Origin: Trueperaceae bacterium
Lineage (GTDB): Bacteria > Deinococcota > Deinococci > Deinococcales > Trueperaceae
Length of the DNA stretch: 6,346 nucleotides
Assembly: GCA_007128755.1 (NCBI GenBank)
Contig: SKWV01000418.1
Location: 1 to 6,346, forward strand
Reading direction: 5' to 3'
Below the pieces are notes generated by a model, which saw nothing but the letters and a program-made list of their open reading frames with translations, was not told the origin of the DNA and made no database searches. Below are positions 1 to 5,596 of the stretch, in pieces (within the stretch, counting starts at the first letter, position 1; every line of letters starts with the position of its first letter). The translations under genes were made by a program, and so were the position numbers.

Positions 1-2
1 GC

Positions 3-530
3 AGCGTGGCGCTCGACGCGTTCGTCCGCGCCGCCGCCGACGGCGTCTGGGGCGACCCGAACGAGCCGCTCGCGGCGTGGCTCGTCGGCTTCGCCGCCTG
101 GCGGCGGCACGGCGCGCGGGCGCGTCACGAGGCGCTCACCATCACGAGCGCCCACCGCAGCAAGGGCCTCGAGTGGGACGTCGTGCTCGTGCCCGGCCAG
201 GCGCTGGGCACGTTCCCGCGCGCGCTCGACGACGACGAACGCCGCCTCGCGTACGTCGCCTGGACGCGGGCACGCGAGCGCCTCCACCTGCTCCGCTCGG
301 CCGACCTCCCGCCGTCGCCGTTCCTCGCCGAGGCCGACGTCGCCGGTCTCGTGGCCCTGCAGCGCGACCTGGCCTGCCTCGAGGCCTCGCCCGGCGGCGC
401 CGACGCGCTCGCCGCGACGTGGGCGCGACGCGACGCCGAGGCTCGCTTCGGGCGCCGCCACGACGCGACCGCCACCGCCCGGGGGACACCCGACCCTCGT
501 CCCTCGCCGGGCGCGCGGCTAGCATCGTGA
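3..530 (+). CDS. UvrD/PcrA-like SF1 DNA helicase, C-terminal part (5' end outside window)
   Basis: This is the C-terminal end of an ATP-dependent 3'-5' DNA helicase of the UvrD/PcrA/Rep family, which unwinds DNA in repair or replication restart. The reading frame is open to the left edge, so the start and the Walker A, Walker B and RecA-like domain 1 lie upstream. The GTG at 6 is probably an internal valine. Two diagnostic motifs are visible. Motif V reads TITSAHRSKGLEWDVVLVPG at about 138-197, where HRSKGLE corresponds to the family HxAKGLE. Motif VI is at about 228-290 and contains ERRLAYVAWTRARERL, including the arginines that contact ATP. After motif VI only about 80 residues remain. They are Ala/Arg/Pro-rich and show no recognisable UvrD C-terminal tail. 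The TGA stop lies 18 bases before the next start, and a promoter-like box overlaps the final codons. The family is sure; whether it is UvrD, PcrA or a paralogue cannot be told from this fragment. Confidence 0.88.
   Translation, partial: SVALDAFVRAAADGVWGDPNEPLAAWLVGFAAWRRHGARARHEALTITSAHRSKGLEWDVVLVPGQALGTFPRALDDDERRLAYVAWTRARERLHLLRSADLPPSPFLAEADVAGLVALQRDLACLEASPGGADALAATWARRDAEARFGRRHDATATARGTPDPRPSPGARLAS
520..525 (+). promoter_or_regulatory. Predicted -10 box TAGCAT for the hemG-like gene
   Basis: TAGCAT fits the TANNNT -10 consensus and is AT-richer than its surroundings. It sits in the last codons of the helicase gene. A start of transcription 6-7 bases downstream (about 531-532) would give a leader of roughly 18 bases containing the GGAGG at 537-541. 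I see no convincing -35 box at 16-19 bases spacing. The call rests on the similar boxes before three other genes in the window. Confidence 0.45.
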
Positions 531-536
531 ACGAGC

Positions 537-541
537 GGAGG
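537..541 (+). promoter_or_regulatory. Ribosome binding site GGAGG for the hemG-like gene
   Basis: A strong Shine-Dalgarno sequence ends 7 bases before the GTG at 549. It decides the start, and the predicted protein then begins directly with the first flavodoxin beta strand. Confidence 0.75.
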
Positions 542-548
542 CATCGGA

Positions 549-1130
549 GTGGCGTCGTACGTGGTGGTGTACGCCAGCAGCGAAGGGCAGACCCGTCTCG
601 TCGCGGAGCGATTGGCCGACGAGTTGCGCGCAGCCGAGCACGACGCCGACGCGATCGACTTCCGTGCCGCCGACGTCCACGCCGCCCTGGAGGCGGCCGA
701 CGCGATCGTGCTCGCCGGCTCGGTGCACATGGGACGCCTCCACAGGGGCCTCGCGGGCTTCGCGAGCCGGTGCGCCCCGGCGCTCTCCGACCGCCCGAGC
801 GCCCTCGTCGTGGTGTGCCTCACCGCCTCCAAGCCCGGTCCGGAGGCCGAAGCGACCATGAACGGCTACGTCGACGCCTTCTTGTCGTCGACGACCTGGA
901 AGCCCGACGTCGTCGAGTTCGTCGCCGGCGCGTTGCGGCCGTCACGGCTCGGGTTCCTGCAGCGCAAGCTCATCGCCATCGTGTCGCGCAAGGAAGGCCT
1001 CGCGGTGCCTCCGGAGGGCATCGAGTTCACGGACTGGGAGGCCCTCGGCCGCTTCGCGCGGGCGCTGTCGGCGTGGTTCCCGCGGGTCGGCGTCGCGACG
1101 CGCGCCCCGCAACGTTCGCCCCGGGTGTAG
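549..1130 (+). CDS. hemG: HemG-like menaquinone-dependent protoporphyrinogen IX dehydrogenase (flavodoxin fold)
   Basis: Proteins of this family are FMN-containing. E. coli HemG oxidises protoporphyrinogen IX to protoporphyrin IX in heme synthesis and passes electrons to menaquinone at the membrane. The 193-residue product (E. coli HemG is 181) begins with a flavodoxin beta strand and the FMN phosphate loop SSEGQT (residues 10-15). The second flavin loop is GSVHMGRLH (58-66), and a third region is VCLTASKP (90-97). The feature separating HemG from plain flavodoxins is the long insert before the last helix. It is present as AGALRP (127-132), then a basic and hydrophobic stretch RLGFLQRKLIAIVSRKEG (134-151), then FTDWE (161-165), matching AGALRYPRY and YTDWE in E. 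coli HemG. The Gly-Gly of the E. coli insert is not conserved. A Pro/Arg-rich tail of about 20 residues is extra. The start is GTG. The neighbouring genes are not heme genes, so another flavodoxin-type quinone reductase remains possible. Confidence 0.75.
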   Translation: MASYVVVYASSEGQTRLVAERLADELRAAEHDADAIDFRAADVHAALEAADAIVLAGSVHMGRLHRGLAGFASRCAPALSDRPSALVVVCLTASKPGPEAEATMNGYVDAFLSSTTWKPDVVEFVAGALRPSRLGFLQRKLIAIVSRKEGLAVPPEGIEFTDWEALGRFARALSAWFPRVGVATRAPQRSPRV

Positions 1131-1144
1131 CGCCCGCTCCTCCG

Positions 1145-1160
1145 CACGGCCGTGGTCCAC
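1145..1160. repeat. Overlapping palindromes in the hemG-yojF intergenic gap
   Basis: CACGGCCGTG (1145-1154) is a perfect 10-base palindrome. It overlaps GTGGTCCAC (1152-1160), a perfect odd-length inverted repeat. They lie 15 bases after the hemG stop and about 30 bases upstream of the predicted yojF -10 box. They could be an operator or mRNA 3' structure, but no T tract follows, so a classical terminator is not supported. Short palindromes are frequent in DNA this GC-rich. Confidence 0.3.
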
Positions 1161-1188
1161 GCATCCTGCCGCACCCGCGGTCACGCGG

Positions 1189-1194
1189 TAGACT
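1189..1194 (+). promoter_or_regulatory. Predicted -10 box TAGACT for yojF-bshB2
   Basis: TAGACT fits TANNNT and is the clearest AT-rich hexamer of the roughly 100-base gap. Transcription would start near 1201. A weak -35-like CTGCCG lies at 1166-1171 with a 17-base spacer (3 of 6 matches to TTGACA). The gap to hemG and this box suggest that yojF-bshB2 has its own promoter. Confidence 0.5.
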
Positions 1195-1200
1195 CCCACG

Positions 1201-1218
1201 GTCGCGCCAGCGCGCGAC
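1201..1218 (+). promoter_or_regulatory. Perfect 7-bp hairpin at the predicted 5' end of yojF mRNA
   Basis: GTCGCGC (1201-1207) and GCGCGAC (1212-1218) are exact reverse complements around a CAGC loop. The stem begins at the base where transcription should start from the TAGACT box. It ends three bases before the GGAGG at 1222-1226. As RNA it would be a stable 5' cap-like hairpin next to the ribosome binding site. As DNA it is an 18-base dyad overlapping the start site, a typical place for a repressor. The sequence cannot tell which. Confidence 0.45.
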
Positions 1219-1221
1219 GCC

Positions 1222-1226
1222 GGAGG
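1222..1226 (+). promoter_or_regulatory. Ribosome binding site GGAGG for yojF
   Basis: The site ends 5 bases before the GTG at 1232 and fixes this start. The frame is open far upstream, but the YojF homology begins right at this GTG. Confidence 0.75.
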
Positions 1227-1231
1227 CGAGC

Positions 1232-1582
1232 GTGGGCCCGATCGATCCCCAAACCGTCCAGGTCGAACTCGAGCGGCGAGTCGGCCGTGACCTCTTCATG
1301 CACCTCGAGACCACCACGGGCTCCTACACGTTGCTGGGCCCCGAGAAACGCCCGCCCGTGATCGCGTTCGTGCGCAACGCGCCCATCCACCCCGAGCGCG
1401 GGTCGATCACCGGCCCCGGTCCGTACCGCGTCGGCCTCAAGCTGCCCGGTGGCTGGGTGTACGCCGAGGGACTCACCGACTTCGAGGTCAGCGTCCGCGA
1501 CGAGCTCCTGCTCGCCGGACACGACGCCGAAGGCAATCTCACGATCGCGCTGCAGCTCTCGACGCAGCCGTTCCGGGAGTGA
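1232..1582 (+). CDS. yojF: YojF family protein (DUF1806), partner gene of bshB2
   Basis: The product is 116 residues, about the same length as Bacillus YojF, and has no established biochemical function. Bacillus species carry yojF next to yojG (bshB2), as here, so a link to bacillithiol metabolism is inferred from context. Family-like blocks recognised from memory are FMHLETTTGSY (22-32), AFVRNA (45-50), GPYRVGLKL (63-71), WVYAEGLTDFEV (75-86), LLLAGHDAEG (92-101) and ALQLS (106-110). There is no signal peptide or membrane segment, so it is presumably cytosolic, and no obvious catalytic motif. GTG is the start, preceded by GGAGG. The bshB2 start follows only 4 bases after the stop, so the two are almost certainly cotranscribed and probably translationally linked. 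Family membership is well supported by the run of shared blocks; the function is unknown. Confidence 0.85.
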   Translation: MGPIDPQTVQVELERRVGRDLFMHLETTTGSYTLLGPEKRPPVIAFVRNAPIHPERGSITGPGPYRVGLKLPGGWVYAEGLTDFEVSVRDELLLAGHDAEGNLTIALQLSTQPFRE

Positions 1583-1586
1583 CGCC

Positions 1587-2330
1587 GTGAACCGTGTCGA
1601 GCTCGTCACCAAGCCGATCGACCACCTGACGGAGGGGCTCGACGAGTTCGTCCCGGCGAACGAGCGCCACCTGCTCGTGGTGCTCCCGCACCCCGACGAC
1701 GAGTCGTTCGCGGCGGGCGGGACGATGGCGCGCTGCGCCGACGCCAACGTCCCCGTCACCTTCCTCTGCGGCACCTACGGCGACATGGGGCGGCGCATGG
1801 GCTCGCCCTTCTTCGCCACGCGCGAGTCGATGCGCGACGTGCGCGTGAGCGAGCTGCGCGAGGCGTGCCGCGTGCTGGGCGCCACGCCCCGCTGGTTGGG
1901 CCTGCGCGACCGCACGGTCGAGTTCGAGGACCCGCACGACGTGGCGGCGCGCATCCGCGACCATCTCGACGAGCTCTCCCCCAGCACCGTCATCACCTTC
2001 TTCCCGGGGCACGCCGTCCATCCCGACCACGACGCCCTCGGGCACGCCACGCACCTGGCCGTCCGGACCTGGGCGGGCGGCCGGCCGAACCTGCTGGCCG
2101 TGGCGGTGGGCGACCGCGCCGACATCCGCGCCAAGCTCGGCCCCCCGCACGTCTACTGCGACGTCCGCTCGGTGGTGGAGCGCAAGCTCGGCGCGCTGGC
2201 GGCGCACCGCAGCCAGACCGAGATGATGTTCCAGCGCTGGGAGCGCGGCGACGAGGACGACGAGCAGACGCGCACCTTCCGCGAGGAGATGCTCGTGCTC
2301 GAGCGCTACTACCGGCTGCCCCTGGACTGA
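1587..2330 (+). CDS. bshB2: PIG-L/LmbE family zinc deacetylase, BshB2-like (bacillithiol)
   Basis: BshB enzymes remove the acetyl group from GlcNAc-malate to give GlcN-malate, the second step of bacillithiol synthesis. Some family members also cleave bacillithiol S-conjugates. The product is 247 residues; Bacillus BshB2 is about 221. The zinc and catalytic motif HPDDE is at 35-39 (His35 and Asp38 as ligands, Asp37 as likely base). The third ligand is His148 in HPDH (145-148). Other BshB2-like blocks are FAAGGT (41-46), CGTYGDMGRRMG (61-72), LGLRDRTVEFED (104-115), ITFFPGH (136-142) and LGALAAHRSQTE. The first roughly 27 residues before the beta strand are extra relative to Bacillus. GGGAG at 1575-1579, inside the end of yojF and 7 bases before this GTG, supports the longer start. 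No signal peptide is seen. The actinobacterial relative MshB is the main alternative, but the yojF neighbour and block pattern favour BshB2. Confidence 0.85.
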   Translation: MNRVELVTKPIDHLTEGLDEFVPANERHLLVVLPHPDDESFAAGGTMARCADANVPVTFLCGTYGDMGRRMGSPFFATRESMRDVRVSELREACRVLGATPRWLGLRDRTVEFEDPHDVAARIRDHLDELSPSTVITFFPGHAVHPDHDALGHATHLAVRTWAGGRPNLLAVAVGDRADIRAKLGPPHVYCDVRSVVERKLGALAAHRSQTEMMFQRWERGDEDDEQTRTFREEMLVLERYYRLPLD

Positions 2331-2348
2331 CGCGGAGCGGCCGGCGGG

Positions 2349-2354
2349 TAGCAT
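2349..2354 (+). promoter_or_regulatory. Predicted -10 box TAGCAT giving a leaderless M20 peptidase mRNA
   Basis: TAGCAT is separated from the ATG at 2361 by exactly 6 bases (GATCGG), so RNA synthesis would begin at or beside the A of the start codon. No Shine-Dalgarno sequence sits at a usable distance; the nearest GGAG (2334-2337) is 23 bases away. This is the arrangement of leaderless genes in Actinomycetota and Deinococcota. A clear -35 is absent. Confidence 0.55.
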
Positions 2355-2360
2355 GATCGG

Positions 2361-3713
2361 ATGATCACGCTCCCACCCCACCTCGAGGACGCCTACCGCA
2401 CGCTGCTCGCGCGTTTCGTCGCCATCCCGTCGGTCGGCGCCGAGGGGCGGGGGCAGGACGACATGGCCGAGACGCTCGGCGAGGCCCTCGCCGAGCTCGG
2501 CTTGACCGTCGAGGTGCACGGCACCGACGGCGCCCCGGTGGTGTTCGCCGAGCGGCGCGTGGCGGGCGCGCCGACCGTGCTGTTCTACAACCACTACGAC
2601 GTCCAGCCGGCCGATCCGCTCGAGCTCTGGGAGAGCGACCCGTTCCTGCTCACGGAGCGCGACGGCATGCTCTACGGCCGCGGCGCGAGCGACGACAAGG
2701 GCCAGCTGGTGTCGCGCATCATCGCCCTGCGCTGGTTGCGCGAGCGTCACGGGGAGCTGCCGTTCGGCGTCGTGTTCGTGGTCGAGGGCGAGGAGGAGAT
2801 CGGCTCCCCGAACATGGCGGCCTACGTGGAGGCGCAGCGCGATCGGCTGGCCGCCGACGTGGCGTTCTGGGAGTTCGGCGGCGTCGACGGTCACGACCGT
2901 CCCACGCTCGTGTGTGGGCTCAAGGGCATCGCCTGCGTCGACCTGAGCCTGCGCACGGCCGACTTCGACCTGCACTCGGCCAACGGGCCGGTCGTCCAGA
3001 ACGCGGCCTGGCGGCTCGCCGCGGCGGTCGCGAGCCTGCGCGACGACGACGGCCGCGTGCTGATCGACGGCTTCTACGACGCCGTGCGGCCCCCCACCGA
3101 CACGGAGCGGCGGTACGTCGAGGCGGCACCGGCCGACGACGACGCCTTCGCGGAGCACATCGGCGTCGAGCGCTTCCTGGGCGGCGTCAGCGGCGTCGAG
3201 TACCAGCGTCGAGCGCAACTCGAGCCGACCATCAACGTGAACGGCATCCACTCCGGCTACGGCGGCCCAGGCATGAAGACGGTGCTGCCCGCCTCGGCCA
3301 CGGCCAAGCTCGACTTCCGGCTCGTGCCCGACCAGAACCCGCTGGAGATCGTCGCGCTGCTGCACCAGCACCTCGAGCGGCTCGGCTTCGACGACGTGGT
3401 CGTCAACCTCGCCGAGGAGCCCGAGTGGCCGGCGCGAGTCGATCCCGAGCACCCCTGGTTGAGCCACGCCGCCGCGGCGCTCGAGGAGGCGTACGGTCAG
3501 CCGGCGGTGGTGATCGTGTCGTCGGGCGGCTCCGGACCCCTGCACCCGTTCGTCGAGATCCTCGACCTGCCGGTCGCGATGATCGGCGTCGGCTACCCCG
3601 GCTCGCGCGTGCACAGCCCCAACGAGAACGTGCGGATGGTGGACGTGCACCGCGGCACCTACGCCACGGTGCGGACGCTGGAGCGCTGGGCGGGCCTCGC
3701 CCCTCCGGAGTGA
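2361..3713 (+). CDS. M20 family metallopeptidase, carnosinase/Cys-Gly dipeptidase-like
   Basis: This is a dinuclear zinc hydrolase expected to act on dipeptides or related amides in the cytosol; no signal peptide is seen. The 450 residues match the usual length of the M20 dipeptidase clade (PepV, CNDP2 and yeast Dug1 relatives). Predicted metal and catalytic residues are His78 and Asp80 in NHYDVQPAD (77-85), bridging Asp111 in GRGASDDKG (106-114), Glu145 as base and Glu146 as ligand in EGEEEIGS (142-149), Glu171 in FWEFGG (169-174) and His418 in RVHSPNE (416-422). At the Glu171 site carnosinase-like enzymes usually have Asp, while DapE-like enzymes have Glu. The lid domain lies between and includes DLHS with His205. 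The GSGGS-type loop SSGGSGP before the end is also typical. It follows bshB2 by 30 bases but appears to have its own leaderless promoter. The substrate cannot be told. Cys-Gly-like or thiol-conjugate hydrolysis beside bshB2 is only a speculation. Confidence 0.85.
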   Translation: MITLPPHLEDAYRTLLARFVAIPSVGAEGRGQDDMAETLGEALAELGLTVEVHGTDGAPVVFAERRVAGAPTVLFYNHYDVQPADPLELWESDPFLLTERDGMLYGRGASDDKGQLVSRIIALRWLRERHGELPFGVVFVVEGEEEIGSPNMAAYVEAQRDRLAADVAFWEFGGVDGHDRPTLVCGLKGIACVDLSLRTADFDLHSANGPVVQNAAWRLAAAVASLRDDDGRVLIDGFYDAVRPPTDTERRYVEAAPADDDAFAEHIGVERFLGGVSGVEYQRRAQLEPTINVNGIHSGYGGPGMKTVLPASATAKLDFRLVPDQNPLEIVALLHQHLERLGFDDVVVNLAEEPEWPARVDPEHPWLSHAAAALEEAYGQPAVVIVSSGGSGPLHPFVEILDLPVAMIGVGYPGSRVHSPNENVRMVDVHRGTYATVRTLERWAGLAPPE

Positions 3714-3730
3714 CGCCGCGCGCGTCGGCG
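3714..3730. terminator. Weak hairpin between convergent genes (possible bidirectional terminator)
   Basis: CGCCG (3714-3718) pairs with CGGCG (3726-3730) around a 7-base loop. It fills most of the 24-base gap between the two convergent stop codons. There is no T tract on either side and the stem is only 5 bp, so an intrinsic terminator is a guess based mainly on location. Confidence 0.22.
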
Positions 3731-3737
3731 GGTGGGC

Positions 3738-4550
3738 TCAACCTCGCGCCAGCAACTCGCCGCGCCGGAAGGTCCTGAGTCCGAGACCGATCAGGACGGC
3801 CGCCAGCACCCAGAACACGACGCCGATGACCGCCACCAGCGCCGTCGACAGGAACACCACGCCGGCCGCCTGGCCGACCACCAGCAGCACCAGCGGCACC
3901 ACCACCAAGCCGCCGATCTGGTAGGCCTCCTGGAAGGTCGACACGCGCGCCGACACGAGCACCGTGGCGCCCAGGCCGAAGGCGGCGACCCCCGGCGCGA
4001 CGAGCAGCGCCAGCACCCACCACATGGCGGTGGGGAAGAAGATCTGTCCCATCGTCGGCCAGGCGGCCGCGTTCGCGACGACCGCGTAGATCACGAAGGC
4101 GCTCCACGCGACCACCACGGCGGGCACGAAGCCGACCGCGAGCTTGGCGAGCACCAGCTCGGTGTCGCTCGTGGGTGTGTGCAGCAGCGCCTCGAGCGTC
4201 TTGCGCTCCTTCTCGCCCGCGAACGCGTCGGCCGCGATCACGCTCGCGACCATCATCGGCACCACGAGGTAGAGCGGCGCGAACATGTACACCAGCAGCA
4301 GCACGACGAGGCGCTGCTCCTCATCGAAGGGCGCGAGCTGCGCCTGGAAGGACTCGGGCATCTGCTCGATGAGCGCGCCCAAGTCGCTCGCGCCGGGGAT
4401 GTTCGCGAACGTCGGCGCGAACGACGCGACCAGCGGCAGGACCAGGACCATGATCAGCGGCACGATGATGAGCGGCAGCATGACGGCCTTGCTGCGGCGC
4501 ACGACGGCCAAGTCCTTGGCGGCGATGGCGCGCATGGCGCGGAGGTTCAT
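3738..4550 (-). CDS. ABC-2 type exporter membrane protein (NatB-like)
   Basis: This is the membrane half of an ABC-2 exporter, working with the ATPase encoded immediately upstream; the substrate is unknown. The 270-residue protein has a basic N terminus and about six predicted membrane segments: roughly 23-44, 81-106, 137-158, 175-199, 212-234 and 238-260. A loop of about 35 residues after segment 1 is probably extracytoplasmic. The cytoplasmic stretch GEKERKTLEALLHTP (112-126) after segment 2 is the hallmark of NatB-like permeases, where it couples to the ATPase. The start ATG overlaps the ATPase stop as ATGA (4547-4550). A weak GGGGCGG lies about 8 bases upstream, so translation is probably coupled. 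The gene ends 24 bases from the convergent M20 gene. Sodium, drug, antibiotic or polysaccharide precursor export are all possible. Confidence 0.87.
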   Translation of the reverse strand: MNLRAMRAIAAKDLAVVRRSKAVMLPLIIVPLIMVLVLPLVASFAPTFANIPGASDLGALIEQMPESFQAQLAPFDEEQRLVVLLLVYMFAPLYLVVPMMVASVIAADAFAGEKERKTLEALLHTPTSDTELVLAKLAVGFVPAVVVAWSAFVIYAVVANAAAWPTMGQIFFPTAMWWVLALLVAPGVAAFGLGATVLVSARVSTFQEAYQIGGLVVVPLVLLVVGQAAGVVFLSTALVAVIGVVFWVLAAVLIGLGLRTFRRGELLARG

Positions 4551-5596
4551 GCGGCCGCCCCATTGCGCTCGTGCAGCGCGAAGTAGACGTCCTCGAGGTC
4601 CGCGGCCTCGCGCTCGACGGCGTAGACGCCGGCCCCGGCGTTCACGAGCCGCGCGACCGCGGCGGCGATGGCCGCGCGGTCGTCAACCTGGAGGCGGAGC
4701 CGCCGGTCGCGAACCGCGCTGGGGTCGTCCGGCGGCGGAGCGTCCCCGCCCTCGGCGGCCGTCGCGTCCTCGACACCGTGCACGCCGGCCACGTCGCGCA
4801 GCAGCGCGGCGACGTCGAGCCCGGCGGGCGCCGTGAGCTCGAGGGTGACGCGCGTCGCCGCGCCGAGACCGGCGGCGAGCTCCGATGGCGTCCCGGCAGC
4901 GACCATGCGGCCGTGCTCGAGCACGACGACGCGGTCGCAGAGCGCCTGCGCCTGGACGAGGTTGTGCGTGCACAGCAGCACCGTCGCGCCCGACGCCCGG
5001 AGCGACAGCACCCGTTCGTCGAGCGCGCGCGCCGCGACGGGGTCGAGGCCGGCGGTCGGCTCGTCGAGGAAGAGCAGCTCGGGCTCGTGCACCAGCGTGC
5101 GGGCCAGGGACAGCCGCTGCTTCATGCCGCGGGAGTACCCGCCGACGCGCGCGTCGGCCGCGTCGGCGAGGTCGAAGATGTGCAGCACCTCGTCGACGCG
5201 CCGCGCGACGGACGCCGCCGGCACGCCGTAGATGTGCGCGAAGTAGGTGAGGCCCTGACGACCGGTCAGGCGGTCGTCGACGGCCGGCGTCTCGGTGGCC
5301 ACGCCGGTGCGACGGCGGAGCGCGACGCCATCGCGCCAGGGGTCGAGACCGAGCACGCGCGCGCCGCCGCTGCTGGCGCCCAGGACGCCGTTCAGGAGCC
5401 GCACGGTCGTCGTCTTGCCGGCACCGTTGTGGCCGAGCATGCCGACGATCTCGCCGCGTTCGACGCGCAACTCGAGGTCGGCGACCGCGACGGTCTCCCC
5501 GAAGCGGCGGCCGAGCGCGTGCGTCTCGATCACCGCCGGGGGCGCGCGCTTCGCCGGGACGGGGGAGGAGGGGGCACGGGCGACGGTGTCGCTCAC
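4547..5596 (-). CDS. ABC transporter ATP-binding protein (NatA/CcmA-like, exporter type)
   Basis: This 349-residue nucleotide-binding subunit powers the ABC-2 permease encoded next. A Pro/Ala-rich N-terminal tail of about 21 residues precedes the fold. Walker A is GHNGAGKTT (55-63), the signature is YSRGMKQRLSLAR (154-166, SRGM in place of SGGQ), and Walker B is LLFLDEP with Glu179. The D-loop is GLDP (183-186) and the switch His is 211 in CTHN. The Q-loop position has Glu102 (ATETPAVDDRLTG), a variant I believe is common in this subfamily. After the ATPase core (to about residue 235) comes a C-terminal regulatory-like domain of about 110 residues. It is interrupted by an acidic, proline-rich linker (about 280-298) and ends in DLEDVYFALHER, the usual end of this family. 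The GTG start overlaps the stop of the upstream permease as GTGA. No good ribosome binding site precedes it, which fits coupling or a leaderless message. Confidence 0.92.
   Translation of the reverse strand: MSDTVARAPSSPVPAKRAPPAVIETHALGRRFGETVAVADLELRVERGEIVGMLGHNGAGKTTTVRLLNGVLGASSGGARVLGLDPWRDGVALRRRTGVATETPAVDDRLTGRQGLTYFAHIYGVPAASVARRVDEVLHIFDLADAADARVGGYSRGMKQRLSLARTLVHEPELLFLDEPTAGLDPVAARALDERVLSLRASGATVLLCTHNLVQAQALCDRVVVLEHGRMVAAGTPSELAAGLGAATRVTLELTAPAGLDVAALLRDVAGVHGVEDATAAEGGDAPPPDDPSAVRDRRLRLQVDDRAAIAAAVARLVNAGAGVYAVEREAADLEDVYFALHERNGAAA

Noticed and set aside
77..1231. Upstream extension of the yojF frame to position 77, giving a much longer protein
   Set aside because: The extension is Arg-rich shadow sequence overlapping the helicase and hemG genes. 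YojF homology starts at the GTG at 1232, which has its own GGAGG.
2353..2366. Direct repeat ATGATC-GG-ATGATC around the M20 start codon
   Set aside because: It is a six-base repeat only. The first ATG is out of frame with the gene, and it is better explained as the end of the -10 box plus the start codon region.
1539..3650. A 703-codon open frame on the minus strand, antisense to bshB2 and the M20 gene
   Set aside because: The translation is dominated by Arg, His, Val, Ala and Glu without any domain motif. It runs opposite two well-recognised genes, and long antisense open frames are expected in DNA this rich in G and C at third positions.
3732..4586. A plus-strand frame rich in His, Gln, Arg and Asp opposite the ABC-2 permease
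   Set aside because: This composition is the usual antisense product of a hydrophobic membrane protein gene. No ribosome binding site or domain supports it.
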